From Sphingomonas phyllosphaerae (GTDB lineage Bacteria > Pseudomonadota > Alphaproteobacteria > Sphingomonadales > Sphingomonadaceae): 64,000 nucleotides of DNA. Shown here in pieces: positions 18,032-27,146 of this stretch. Within the stretch, counting starts at the first letter, position 1; the number at the start of each line of letters is the position of its first letter. The DNA lies in assembly GCA_036946405.1 (NCBI GenBank), contig JAQIJC010000001.1, positions 3,051,501 to 3,115,500 on the forward strand, read 5' to 3'. Below the pieces are notes generated by a model, which saw only the letters and a program-made list of their open reading frames with translations, did no database searches and was not told where the DNA came from. The translations under genes and the position numbers were made by a program.

Positions 18032-18814
18032 TTACGAACCGATGCGTTCGTCGACCGCCTGGATCACGTCGATCGCTTCGTCTTCGATCCGCAAGGCGGT
18101 AAGCACGCCGGTCTTGTACGCGCCAGTGTCGATCCCGATCCGGTGAGGCAACACCGTCGCGCGATCATCTTGCCAGGTATGACCGTGCACGATCACCGCG
18201 GCCGACGGATCGGGATGGTCAAGGAATTCGGCGCGTATCCACAGCAAGTCCTCGCGATGCTGCCCCGTCAACGCCACGCCTGGTTTCACGCCGGCATGGA
18301 CGAACGCATAGTCACCGGTGATCGCCATCGACTGCAGCCGGTCGAGCAAACGATAATGCGAGCTTGGCATCGCATCCAGCAGGCCATCGCGCAGCATCGT
18401 CAAGCGAGCCTTGTCCAGATCGCCGTCGGGCACGGTCAAGCCATAGGATTCCAGCGTCGCCGCGCCGCCGACGGACAGCCAGCGCGCATGCGCGGCCGGT
18501 TGATCGATGAACATGCGCAGCATCGCCTCGTGATTGCCCTCCAGCAATGTCACGTCCAGCGCGCGCGATCGCGACAGCCAGGTCAGCGCCGTCAGCACCT
18601 TGGCCGAATCCGGGCCACGATCGACATAGTCGCCGCACATCACCAGCATCGGCGTGACGCCGGGATGGCGCTCTGCGGCGTCGCGACCGATCTCGGCCAG
18701 CAGGGCGCGCAGCAGGTCGTAGCAACCGTGGACGTCGCCTACCGCATAGAGGGGACGCCCGCCGCTGCGCGCGCCGCGCCGCGGAACATGCGCCTCACGT
18801 CGGAACGCGATCAT
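18032..18814 (-). CDS. Serine/threonine-type metallophosphoesterase (260 aa)
   Basis: Calcineurin-like phosphatase of the PP1/ApaH-like bacterial group. All the metal-binding motifs are visible in order: YAVGDVHGCYD near residue 25, CGDYVDRGPDS, LLEGNHEAML, then FVHAGVKPG and IVHGHT. It should cleave phosphomonoesters on proteins or nucleotides in the cytoplasm. The ATG at 18814 overlaps the stop of the upstream membrane-anchored gene as ATGA, so translation is probably coupled; a GTG two codons earlier is an alternative. No cognate kinase is visible in the window. Confidence 0.9.
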   Translation of the reverse strand: MIAFRREAHVPRRGARSGGRPLYAVGDVHGCYDLLRALLAEIGRDAAERHPGVTPMLVMCGDYVDRGPDSAKVLTALTWLSRSRALDVTLLEGNHEAMLRMFIDQPAAHARWLSVGGAATLESYGLTVPDGDLDKARLTMLRDGLLDAMPSSHYRLLDRLQSMAITGDYAFVHAGVKPGVALTGQHREDLLWIRAEFLDHPDPSAAVIVHGHTWQDDRATVLPHRIGIDTGAYKTGVLTALRIEDEAIDVIQAVDERIGS

Positions 18815-19680
18815 CGCCACGGCGTCCGATCAGCGGCGTCCGCATCATCGGCCAGCATGCGCAGGTCCGCCGCGACCATGTCATAGATCCGCAGTGCCTC
18901 GCGCGGACGAGCCGCGGCGACATATCGGGCGCGAATCCACTCGCTGCGATACTCGCGTAGATCACGCACCCGCACCCCGGACGAGGTCGCCTCTGCATAG
19001 GCGCGTGCCACGTCGCTTTCGGCGGCATAGAGCCGCACGTTCGTGCAGTCGATATCGCCGTAGCACGCCGCTCGCGAGCTGGCGGCGACGGCAGCGGGCG
19101 GATTTGCCGGCTCGTGCTGGATCACGCGCGGGGTGCGACGGGACGATAGGTCAGCCAGTTCGCCAGTGCCGCGCGAATGCCGTGGTTCGAGGCGCGACGG
19201 GGCGGCGGCGGTCTCGGTCTGCCCCAAGCGCTTGGCGACCACTTTCGCGCTTGCGGGCACGTCAGAGGGTGCGGCCGACGCCACCATGGCCTCCGGCAGT
19301 ACCTCGGGCGGCAACGCCATTGGTTTGAGCGTTTCGCCCTCGGAGCGCGACACGGGCACCGGCGCAGGCCGGGCAGCGACCGTCTTCGGCCGTGGTGAAG
19401 GGGCAACGATGGGTGCGCCCACTGCATATTTTCCCACCACCACGCCGGTCCCGATCATCGCCGCAAAGCCGGCGGCACCAAGAAGCGCGACGATCATCGG
19501 ACGCGAACGTGGTGGCTCTCCCCGCCGCGTCCCGACGTGACGATCGGCGCGGTGCAACGGTTCGTCGGCCGCACGCTGGCCCTCACCAAAAATGGCGACC
19601 ATATCGTCCGCCACCTCGCTGGCCATATCGGACGAACGGACCGTCGAGTGTCGTGAGGCTGGTGGGTTCACGTTGAGCAT
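18811..19680 (-). CDS. Hypothetical membrane-anchored protein (289 aa)
   Basis: No family recognised with confidence. The N-terminal region is polar. One membrane segment follows (PMIVALLGAAGFAAMIGTGVVVG, about residues 61-83), then a Pro/Ala/Arg-rich linker of over 100 residues. The compact C-terminal domain has two cysteines (ACYGDIDCTN) and a helical pattern (VRLYAAESDVARAYAEATSS and EYRSEWIRARYVAAARPREALRIYD). That helical pattern vaguely recalls LprI-type lysozyme-inhibitor domains. The likely topology is a cytoplasmic N-terminus and a periplasmic C-terminus. The start at 19680 has GGAAAGG upstream. It is coupled to the downstream phosphatase and divergent from the FecI-type sigma gene. 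Confidence 0.7.
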   Translation of the reverse strand: MLNVNPPASRHSTVRSSDMASEVADDMVAIFGEGQRAADEPLHRADRHVGTRRGEPPRSRPMIVALLGAAGFAAMIGTGVVVGKYAVGAPIVAPSPRPKTVAARPAPVPVSRSEGETLKPMALPPEVLPEAMVASAAPSDVPASAKVVAKRLGQTETAAAPSRLEPRHSRGTGELADLSSRRTPRVIQHEPANPPAAVAASSRAACYGDIDCTNVRLYAAESDVARAYAEATSSGVRVRDLREYRSEWIRARYVAAARPREALRIYDMVAADLRMLADDADAADRTPWR

Positions 19681-19834
19681 ATCGTCGCCTTTCCAGCCTC
19701 TTGCTAGCGACACCGCCGTGAACGCGCGCTGTATTCCGCGCTCAGCCACGGCTCATGCACGCGCCTTCGAGAGCGCGCCCGAAGAAATTCGTTGCCGCAG
19801 CTGTGTCTTTCGACCGTTCAGCCGTCTAATCTCG

Positions 19835-20362
19835 ATGCGAATGGATGGACACCAACCCAGGCCCCTGTCCGGTGACCTGCTGGCGCTGTCCGGCCGGCTG
19901 CGTCCGGCGTTAATCGCCTTCTTCCAGCGGCGGCTGCGTGATCCGTCGCAGGCAGAGGATCTGACACAGGACCTGTTCTGCCGGCTGGCCGCCGGACCGC
20001 CGCATGTCGTCGACAATCCCGAAGCCTATATCTTTCGCATCGCCGCCAATCTGGTCAACGACCATTATCGTCGTGAGACGGTGCGCTCCCGCTACCACCG
20101 CCACGACGATCCCGCGCGCGAGGCCGACGTCGACCAGCTCGATGCCGCGCGCTTCCTCGAGGCGCGCGAGAGCGTCGGCCGGGTCGCCGCGGTGCTCGCC
20201 ACCCTTCCGGAACGGACCCGCCACATCTTCATCCTGTATCGCCTTGAGGGCATGGCGCGGAAGGAGATCGCGGACACGTTCGGCGTCTCGGTCAGTGCGG
20301 TGGAGAAGCATATCGCCACCGCGATGCGAACCTTGCTGCGCGATGCGGGGGGCGAACGATGA
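19835..20362 (+). CDS. FecI-type ECF sigma factor (175 aa)
   Basis: Alternative sigma factor of the extracytoplasmic (FecI-like) group. Region 2 includes AFFQRRLRDPSQAEDLTQDL and NPEAYIFRIAANLVNDHYRR. Region 4 includes LATLPERTRHIFILYRLEGM and the helix-turn-helix KEIADTFGVSVSAVEKHIA. The start is ATG at 19835, or 19841 two codons later. The stop overlaps the FecR start as ATGA, and an STN-type receptor follows. This is the classic cell-surface signalling order: the receptor senses its ligand, FecR relays, and the sigma factor switches on the receptor and the downstream glycosidases. Confidence 0.93.
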   Translation: MRMDGHQPRPLSGDLLALSGRLRPALIAFFQRRLRDPSQAEDLTQDLFCRLAAGPPHVVDNPEAYIFRIAANLVNDHYRRETVRSRYHRHDDPAREADVDQLDAARFLEARESVGRVAAVLATLPERTRHIFILYRLEGMARKEIADTFGVSVSAVEKHIATAMRTLLRDAGGER

Positions 20363-21447
20363 ACGCCGAGCGCCCGCAAAACATCGACGATCAGGCGATC
20401 GCCTGGTGCCTGCGTCTCCACGAGGGCGAATTCTCCGCCGCCGAACAGCAGGCACTCGACGCCTGGCTGGCGCAGGATCCGGCGCACCGCGCGCGCTTCG
20501 CGCAGATGCGGCGACTCTGGGATGGGATCGGTCTCGACGCACACGCCCCCGAGCTGCTGCCGCTGCGGCAGCAGGCGCTGGCGGCGGTGCAGGCGGCGGG
20601 GCGGCGGCGCTGGACCGCGCCGCGCGGGCGCGTTGCGCCATGGCTGGCGGTCGCGGCGGCGTTGCTGCTCGCGATCGGCATCACGCTGCTGCTGCGCGAT
20701 CCGGCGACGCTGTACGAGACCCGCGTCGGGGAACAGCGCGCGGTGGTGCTCGCCGACGGATCGACGATGGTGCTGGATGCCGACAGCGCGGTGCGCGTGC
20801 GGTTCAGCGACGATCGCCGCGACCTGACGCTCGAACGCGGGCGCGTCAGTTTCAAGGTCGCCAAAAACCCGCTGCGCCCGTTCGCGGTGACCAGCGGCAG
20901 CAGCGTGGTCGTGGCGGTCGGCACCGCTTTCTCGGTCGAGCGGCTGTTGCGCGAGGTGCGGGTCGCCTTGTACGAGGGGCATGTCGCGGTGCTGCGCGAT
21001 CGTGGCGGCGGTCCGTCGGCGCAGCTCGCGCGGGTCGCGGGCGCGCGCCAGCCTGCCGAGCAGGCGCTGACGCCGGGTCGAGAGCTGATCCTGTCCGACG
21101 ACGCCCCCGACGCGGTGCTACGCGCCGCCGCGACCGGCGACCGGCCGGGCGGCGGGCAATTGGCGTTCGCCAGCGAACCGCTGTCGGTCGCGGTTCAGCG
21201 CGTGAACCGCTACAATGTCGGCAAGCCGATCGCCGTCGCGCCACAGGCCGCCGACGTGCGGGTCAGCGGCGTATTCAACACCGGCGACACCGATGCGTTC
21301 GTGCAGGGCGTGGTCGCGGCCTTCCCGGTAAAGGCGGTCGTCTCGGACCGCGACATCCTGCTGACGCCGCGCCGTGACGACCATACCAATTCTGCTCGAG
21401 AGACGTCGTCGGCGACAGGATCGCAAAAAAGTTCCGCCCTGCGCTGA
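20359..21447 (+). CDS. FecR-family anti-sigma / sigma regulator (362 aa)
   Basis: Inner-membrane partner of the FecI-like sigma factor. The cytoplasmic N-terminal part contains the DUF4880-like AIAWCLRLHEGEFSAAEQQ and LDAWLAQDPAHRARFAQM. A single membrane segment (APWLAVAAALLLAIGITLLL, about residues 95-114) follows. The periplasmic FecR domain has TRVGEQRAVVLADGSTMVLD and LERGRVSFKVAKN. The C-terminal STN-like part (FASEPLSVAVQRVNRYNVG and VSGVFNTGDTDAFV) receives the signal from the receptor. It overlaps the sigma gene by four bases and lies 54 bases before the receptor. Confidence 0.93.
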   Translation: MNAERPQNIDDQAIAWCLRLHEGEFSAAEQQALDAWLAQDPAHRARFAQMRRLWDGIGLDAHAPELLPLRQQALAAVQAAGRRRWTAPRGRVAPWLAVAAALLLAIGITLLLRDPATLYETRVGEQRAVVLADGSTMVLDADSAVRVRFSDDRRDLTLERGRVSFKVAKNPLRPFAVTSGSSVVVAVGTAFSVERLLREVRVALYEGHVAVLRDRGGGPSAQLARVAGARQPAEQALTPGRELILSDDAPDAVLRAAATGDRPGGGQLAFASEPLSVAVQRVNRYNVGKPIAVAPQAADVRVSGVFNTGDTDAFVQGVVAAFPVKAVVSDRDILLTPRRDDHTNSARETSSATGSQKSSALR

Positions 21448-21501
21448 GGGTTATGCATCGTCACACGTCATATTCCGGTAACCAAATAAGATGGGGGCGG
21501 T

Positions 21502-24500
21502 ATGACCGGCAGGAGTGGATTTGGTATTATCGGCCCGCGGTCGAGCACGTTGGCGCTGGCAGCGGCGCTGCTGACCGCCGCGCTCTCCGCAGCTCCGGTA
21601 CAGGCGCAACAGACCGCCGTGCCGATCGACGTTCGCCCGCAACCGCTGGCACAGGCGCTGCGCACGCTGGCGCAGCAGGCGCATATCCAGATCGTGTTCG
21701 ACGAGGCACGGCTCGCGTCGCGCCGCGCCCCGGCCGTGTCCGGCACGATGCCGGTCGGCACCGCGCTCACCCAATTGCTCCGCAACAGCGGCTTCGCGGC
21801 CTCGCGCACCCAGCAGGGCGTGTTCGTGGTCAGCGCGCAGCCGGCCGCGCCCTCGCCCGCCGGACTCACCACGCTCGGGCAGATCGATCAGGGCGAGCCG
21901 GCACGCGCCGCGGCGATCGCGGGCGAGCCGGCCGCGCCGGCGCCGGCCGGTGCGGTCGACATCGTCGTCACCGGCACGCGCATCGTCCGCCCGAACCTGA
22001 AGTCCGCCAGCCCGATCACCACCGTCACCGCCTCGGAGATCAAGGCGCAGGGCGCGGTCAACCTTGAGGAAGTGACCAACCGGCTCGGGCAGGTCCAGCC
22101 CGATGCGCAGCAGAACTACCAGCAGAGCAACGGCCAGCAGCGCGGCGTCAAGCTGCGCGGGCTCGACTTCAACCGCACGTTGTCGCTCATCAACGGGCAG
22201 CGGATCGCGGGGACGGAGTCGGTCGACACCAACCTGATCCCGGTGTCGCTGGTCGAGCGCGTCGACGTACTGACCGGGGGCGCGTCGTCGGTCTATGGCT
22301 CCGATGCGATCGCGGGCGTCGTCAATTACATCATCAAGCGCAATTTCACCGGGCTGCAGCTGTCGGCCAATTACAGCTTCTACAACCACAACAATCGCAA
22401 CAACGTCTCGACGCCGGTCGCCGCGCGCTACGGGATCACCACGCCGACCGGGATGACCAACGACGGCGGGCGCGCCGATCTCAGCGCCACCTGGGGGCAC
22501 AATTTCCTCGACGACCGGCTCAACGTCTCGGTCTACGGCACCTACCGCACCGCCGACGGGATCCTGTTCCGCGACCGCGACGCCTCGGGCTGCCAGCTGC
22601 GCCGCGACACCGGCAATCCGCTGCGCGTCAACAACCTGATCTGCGGCGTCACCGCCGCCTCGCCCAACGGCACGCTGACCGCCAACGGCGTCAATTACTC
22701 GAACGTCACCGGCAGCCCCGGCACCTTCGCGCCCGCCGCGACGATCCCCGGCTACCCCAATCAGGGCGACCGCCTCGCCGCGCGCGGCTATGAGCGCTAC
22801 AACGTCGGCGGCTTCATCAACTTCAAGGCGTCGTCGGCCGCCGAATTCTCGCTCGGCGTCATGTACCTGCGCGATACATCCGCCAACCTGCTCTACGGCC
22901 CGTACGTGCAGGGCAGCTACCGGGTGAATTGCGACAATCCGTTCCTGTCCGCCTCGCAGGCGCAGACGATCTGCGGCGCCGCCGCCGGGACCACCGCCTT
23001 CGCCCCGCTCGGCGTGCAATATGGCTTTCCGGGGCTGGCCGGCGACCGCGACAAGGAAACGTTCACCAACACGCAGACGCGCATCAACGCCTCGGTGCGC
23101 GGCGAGATCGCCGAGGGGTGGCGCTACGATATCGGCGGCGTCTACGACGAGAGCCGGCAGTTGTGGCAGCCGGGCGGCAACCCGGTCACCGCGCACGTCA
23201 ACCGCGCGCTCGACGTCGTCAACGTCGGCGGCGTGCCGACCTGCCGCTCGGTGCTGGACGGCAGCGATCCCGCATGCGCCCCGCTCAACGTCTTCGTCGC
23301 CAATAATCCCGGCAGCGCCGCGCTGAGCGACTATCTGTTCAACGAGGGGCTGGGCAACAGCGACCTGCGCGCCAAATTCTACGACGTCACCGCCAACCTC
23401 ACAACCGACCTGACCCGCTACGGCATCCGCTCGCCGTTCGCCGAGCAAGGGCTCGCGATCGCGATCGGCGCGGAATATCGCAAGCAGCAGGAACGCGGGC
23501 TCCAGAACGCGCGCTTCATCGAGGTCTATGGCGGCGTCGCCGACCGGTTCGCGGAACAGGACGTGGTGGAGGGCAATGTCGAGGCGCAGCTGCCGCTGGT
23601 GCAGGACGTGTCGCTCATCAAGCTGTTGCAGGTGAACGGCGGCTATCGCCTGTCCAAGTACAGCACCAATCCCGAGACCTTCAACACCTGGAAGATCGAG
23701 GCGGTCTACTCGCCGAGCGAGGACATCACCTTCCGCTTCGGCCGCAACCGCGCCGCGCGCGCGCCGGGGCTGCGCGAGGCCAACCAGACGATCAGCTACC
23801 AGAATGCAACGATCGTCGACCCGTGCGCCAGCGTCAACGGCGTCGCGCCGCTCGCCAGCCGCGAGGCGTGCCGGCTGACCGGGCTGCCCGACAATCTCTA
23901 TGGCAACGGCCTCGCCCCCGGCGTCCCCGGCAGCATCCGCTGCGTCGACGACGTCTGCCGCCAGCGCAACAACGGCACTCCGATCGTGCCGGAAGACGCC
24001 CGCACCACCACCTACGGGTTCGTGCTGACGCCGCGCTTCCTGCCGCGCTTCAGCCTGTCGGTCGATCGCTACACGATCCAGGTCAACGACGTGATCAGCT
24101 ACCTCGGCGCCAGCTTCGCGGTCGACGGCTGCGTCATCACCGGCGATCCTTATTATTGCACGCGGCTGGTACGCGACCCGACCACCTATCAGCTGACCAG
24201 CACCGCCGCCACGGGCGGCTATATCCAGGGCGGCAACCTCAACGCCTATCGTCTCTATGCCGAGGGCTACGACTTCCAGGCGCAATATTCGCTGCGGCTG
24301 GGCGAGCAGGCCGGCAAGCTCGACCTGCTGATGAACGGCACCCTGACCACCGATCAGGGCGGACAGGCCGCGGTCAACCAGCCGCGCATCAATTGCGTCG
24401 GCTATTTCGGCGGCTCGTGCCCGCAGCCCGCGCCGCGTTGGGTCCACAATGCCCGCGCCACCTACACGACGCAGGACGAGGTGTTCAGCGCCTCGCTGGC

Positions 24501-24795
24501 GTGGCGCTATATCGCCGGCACCACCGCCGGGCAGAACGGCGGCCCGAACTCGAAGCCGGAGACCGCGGTCACCGATTTCACGCGCATCCCGGCGTACAAC
24601 TACTTCGACCTCGCGCTGGCGTTCAACATCGCCGACCGGCTGACGCTGACCGCGGCGGTCAACAACCTGTTCGACCGGCAGCAGCCGATCCTGACCAACA
24701 CCTATGACTATGCGCTGTCGCGCGGCAATACGATCCCGCAGCGGTATGACACGCTGGGGCGGATGATCTCCGTGTCGGCGACGACGCGGTTCTGA
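21502..24795 (+). CDS. TonB-dependent transducer receptor with STN signalling domain (1097 aa)
   Basis: Outer-membrane receptor that also signals. The signal peptide ends near APVQAQ. The STN domain follows (about residues 40-115, with PIDVRPQPLAQALRTLAQQ and VSGTMPVGTALTQLL). Next come an Ala/Pro-rich linker, a TonB box (DIVVTGTRIV), a plug with VKLRGLDFNRTLSLINGQR and TGGASSVYGSDAIAGVVNY, and a large barrel with several cysteine pairs, ending ISVSATTRF. The STN domain fits the FecI/FecR pair just upstream. GH20 and GH29 glycosidase genes follow on the same strand, so the ligand is probably an oligosaccharide with N-acetylhexosamine and fucose. That substrate is inferred from context. Confidence 0.94.
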   Translation: MTGRSGFGIIGPRSSTLALAAALLTAALSAAPVQAQQTAVPIDVRPQPLAQALRTLAQQAHIQIVFDEARLASRRAPAVSGTMPVGTALTQLLRNSGFAASRTQQGVFVVSAQPAAPSPAGLTTLGQIDQGEPARAAAIAGEPAAPAPAGAVDIVVTGTRIVRPNLKSASPITTVTASEIKAQGAVNLEEVTNRLGQVQPDAQQNYQQSNGQQRGVKLRGLDFNRTLSLINGQRIAGTESVDTNLIPVSLVERVDVLTGGASSVYGSDAIAGVVNYIIKRNFTGLQLSANYSFYNHNNRNNVSTPVAARYGITTPTGMTNDGGRADLSATWGHNFLDDRLNVSVYGTYRTADGILFRDRDASGCQLRRDTGNPLRVNNLICGVTAASPNGTLTANGVNYSNVTGSPGTFAPAATIPGYPNQGDRLAARGYERYNVGGFINFKASSAAEFSLGVMYLRDTSANLLYGPYVQGSYRVNCDNPFLSASQAQTICGAAAGTTAFAPLGVQYGFPGLAGDRDKETFTNTQTRINASVRGEIAEGWRYDIGGVYDESRQLWQPGGNPVTAHVNRALDVVNVGGVPTCRSVLDGSDPACAPLNVFVANNPGSAALSDYLFNEGLGNSDLRAKFYDVTANLTTDLTRYGIRSPFAEQGLAIAIGAEYRKQQERGLQNARFIEVYGGVADRFAEQDVVEGNVEAQLPLVQDVSLIKLLQVNGGYRLSKYSTNPETFNTWKIEAVYSPSEDITFRFGRNRAARAPGLREANQTISYQNATIVDPCASVNGVAPLASREACRLTGLPDNLYGNGLAPGVPGSIRCVDDVCRQRNNGTPIVPEDARTTTYGFVLTPRFLPRFSLSVDRYTIQVNDVISYLGASFAVDGCVITGDPYYCTRLVRDPTTYQLTSTAATGGYIQGGNLNAYRLYAEGYDFQAQYSLRLGEQAGKLDLLMNGTLTTDQGGQAAVNQPRINCVGYFGGSCPQPAPRWVHNARATYTTQDEVFSASLAWRYIAGTTAGQNGGPNSKPETAVTDFTRIPAYNYFDLALAFNIADRLTLTAAVNNLFDRQQPILTNTYDYALSRGNTIPQRYDTLGRMISVSATTRF

Positions 24796-24833
24796 CCCCT
24801 GCGCGGGCGGCGCCGCCACGATCGGGAGAGCGA

Positions 24834-27146
24834 ATGATGACCGGCCATCTCTTCGGGCGCGCGGCGTTGGTGGCGGCGCTGCTGGTCGCCGCCCCCGCCG
24901 CCGCCGCGCCGCTGACCGCGGTGCTGCCGGTGCCGGCCATGGTCACGCCCGGCACCGGCACGTTCCGCCTCGAGGATGGCGCGACGATCGTCGTGCCAAA
25001 CCGCGACGCCGCCGCGCGCAACGCCGCCGACCGCGCGGTCGAGATCGTCGCGCGCACCCGCGGCCTGCGCCTGCGCGTCGCCGACCGCGGCGCCGGTGCG
25101 ATCCGCTTCGTCCGCGCCGGCACGGCGCCCGCCGGCGACGAACATTACCGGCTCGACGTCACCCCCGCCGGGATCCGCATCACCGCCGCCAGCGACGCCG
25201 GGCTCTTCTATGGCGCGATGACGCTCGCGCAGCTGCTCGCGCCCGACGCGCGCTTCGGTGACGCCGTCGCCGTCCCCGCGCTGGCGATCGACGACCGCCC
25301 GCGTTTCGCATGGCGCGGGGTGATGCTCGACGTCGCGCGCCATATGCAGCCGGTCGCCGCGATCGAGCGCGTCATCGACATGATGGCGCAGCACAAGCTC
25401 AACAAGCTGCAACTGCACCTGACCGATGATCAGGGCTGGCGGATCGAGATCAAACGCTATCCCGAACTGACCCGGAAAGGCGCGTGGCGCGCGTCGACGA
25501 CGCCCAACGACGGGGCACCGCCGGGCCGATACGGCGGCTTCTACACGCAGGACCAGCTGCGCGCCCTGGTCGCCTATGCCGCGGCGCGCGCGGTGACGAT
25601 CGTCCCGGAGATCGACCTTCCCGGCCATGCACAGGCCGCGATCGCCGCCTATCCCGAGATCGGCGTGCTCGGCGACCGTCCGGCGGTGTCGGGCGACTGG
25701 GGGATCAACCCCTATCTGTTCGGCACCGACGCGCGCAGCCTGACCTTCGTCCGCAACGTCCTCGATGAGGTGATGGCGATCTTCCCCTCGCCCTATATCC
25801 ATGTCGGCGGCGACGAGGCGCTCAAGGACCAGTGGCAGGCATCGGCGACGATACAGGCGCAGAGGCGCGCGCTCGGCATCGCCGACGAACAACGGCTGCA
25901 AAGCTGGTTCATCGGGCAATTGGGCGACCATCTCGCCCGCCACGGCCGCCGCCTGATCGGCTGGGACGAGATCCTCGAGGGCGGGCTGCCCGCCTCCGCC
26001 TCGGTGATGTCGTGGCGCGGCGAGGCCGGCGCGATCGAGGCGGCGAACATGGGACATGACGTGGTGCTGTCGCCCGGCCCGGTGCTCTATCTCGACAATC
26101 TGCAAAGCGCGCGCGGCGACGAGCCGCCCGGCCGGCTGAAGATCCAGACGCTCGCCGACGTCTATGCCTATGATCCGCTGCCCGGCGCGATCGCACCCGC
26201 CCGCGCGCAGCATGTGCTCGGCGCGCAGGCCAATCTCTGGGCCGAATATATGGTCACCCCCGAACAGCGCGAACATGCGCTGTTCCCGCGCCTCGCCGCG
26301 CTGGCGGAGATGACTTGGTCGCCGAAGGCGGCACGCGACTGGGCGGCGTTCCTCACCCGGCTCGATCCCCAGCTCGACCGCTATCGCCGGCAGGGCGTCG
26401 CGGCTGCGGACTCCGCCTTCGCGGTCGACTTCGCGGTGACGGGCGGGGTCGGCGCGGCGCTGCGGGCGAAGCGCGTTACGGTCGCGCTGACCCGGCAGGC
26501 GGAATATGGCACGATCCGCTATACGACCGACGGCAGCGCGCCGTCCGCCGCCTCCCCCGCCTATGCCACGCCGCTGACGGTCGCACCGGGCAGCGTGATT
26601 CGTGCGACGACCATCGCCCCCGACGGCCGCGCGCTCGCCGCGCCGCGCCGTTTCGACACCGCCCCCGCCGCGCTGCTGACCCGCAGCAGCGCCGCGCTGC
26701 CGCCGTGCACCACCACCCCCGGCATCTTGCTGCGCCTTCCGCTCTCCCCCGACGCCACCGCCGGGCCGGCGCACAGCATGAACATCTTCGACAGCTGCTG
26801 GCGCTACCCCGACGCCCCGCTCGATCAGGTGAGCGCGATCCGCGTCACGATCGGGCGGCTCCCGCGCAATTTCGCGCTCCGCCAGCCGCAGCGCGAGCAG
26901 GTAGTGTGGCGCTATAACCCGACCCGCTTCGGCACGTTGCTGGTCCATGCCGGCGACTGCGCGGGCGCGGTGCTCGCCGCGCTGCCGCTCCCCGACCCCG
27001 CCAGCGCGCCGAACCGTTTCACGCTCGACGCGCCGCTGGCAGCGAAGACCGCGCAGGCGGACCTGTGCCTGACGATCGCGCCGCCGGTCGGCGGCCCGCT
27101 CTACGGCATCGATACGGTGCGACTGACCCCGAAGGAGCCACGGTGA
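24834..27146 (+). CDS. GH20 beta-N-acetylhexosaminidase (770 aa)
   Basis: Exported glycoside hydrolase that removes terminal beta-linked GlcNAc or GalNAc. After a signal peptide (ending PAAAAP) comes the GH20b-like N-terminal domain, then the TIM-barrel with DVARHMQPVAAIERVIDMM, KLNKLQLHLTDDQGWRIEI and the catalytic HVGGDEAL, where D327 and E328 are the expected polarising Asp and acid/base Glu. A chitobiase C-terminal-type beta domain follows (YTTDGSAPSAASPAYATPL), then a further C-terminal domain with paired cysteines. Two adjacent ATG codons at 24834 and 24837 both fit the GGGAG upstream. The stop overlaps the GTG start of the fucosidase gene, so the two are coupled. Confidence 0.93.
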   Translation: MMTGHLFGRAALVAALLVAAPAAAAPLTAVLPVPAMVTPGTGTFRLEDGATIVVPNRDAAARNAADRAVEIVARTRGLRLRVADRGAGAIRFVRAGTAPAGDEHYRLDVTPAGIRITAASDAGLFYGAMTLAQLLAPDARFGDAVAVPALAIDDRPRFAWRGVMLDVARHMQPVAAIERVIDMMAQHKLNKLQLHLTDDQGWRIEIKRYPELTRKGAWRASTTPNDGAPPGRYGGFYTQDQLRALVAYAAARAVTIVPEIDLPGHAQAAIAAYPEIGVLGDRPAVSGDWGINPYLFGTDARSLTFVRNVLDEVMAIFPSPYIHVGGDEALKDQWQASATIQAQRRALGIADEQRLQSWFIGQLGDHLARHGRRLIGWDEILEGGLPASASVMSWRGEAGAIEAANMGHDVVLSPGPVLYLDNLQSARGDEPPGRLKIQTLADVYAYDPLPGAIAPARAQHVLGAQANLWAEYMVTPEQREHALFPRLAALAEMTWSPKAARDWAAFLTRLDPQLDRYRRQGVAAADSAFAVDFAVTGGVGAALRAKRVTVALTRQAEYGTIRYTTDGSAPSAASPAYATPLTVAPGSVIRATTIAPDGRALAAPRRFDTAPAALLTRSSAALPPCTTTPGILLRLPLSPDATAGPAHSMNIFDSCWRYPDAPLDQVSAIRVTIGRLPRNFALRQPQREQVVWRYNPTRFGTLLVHAGDCAGAVLAALPLPDPASAPNRFTLDAPLAAKTAQADLCLTIAPPVGGPLYGIDTVRLTPKEPR

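Noticed and set aside
21451..24819. 1122-codon open frame on the minus strand opposite the STN receptor
   Set aside because: Arg/Val/Ala-rich with no motif; the plus strand encodes a complete receptor with STN, plug and barrel in order.
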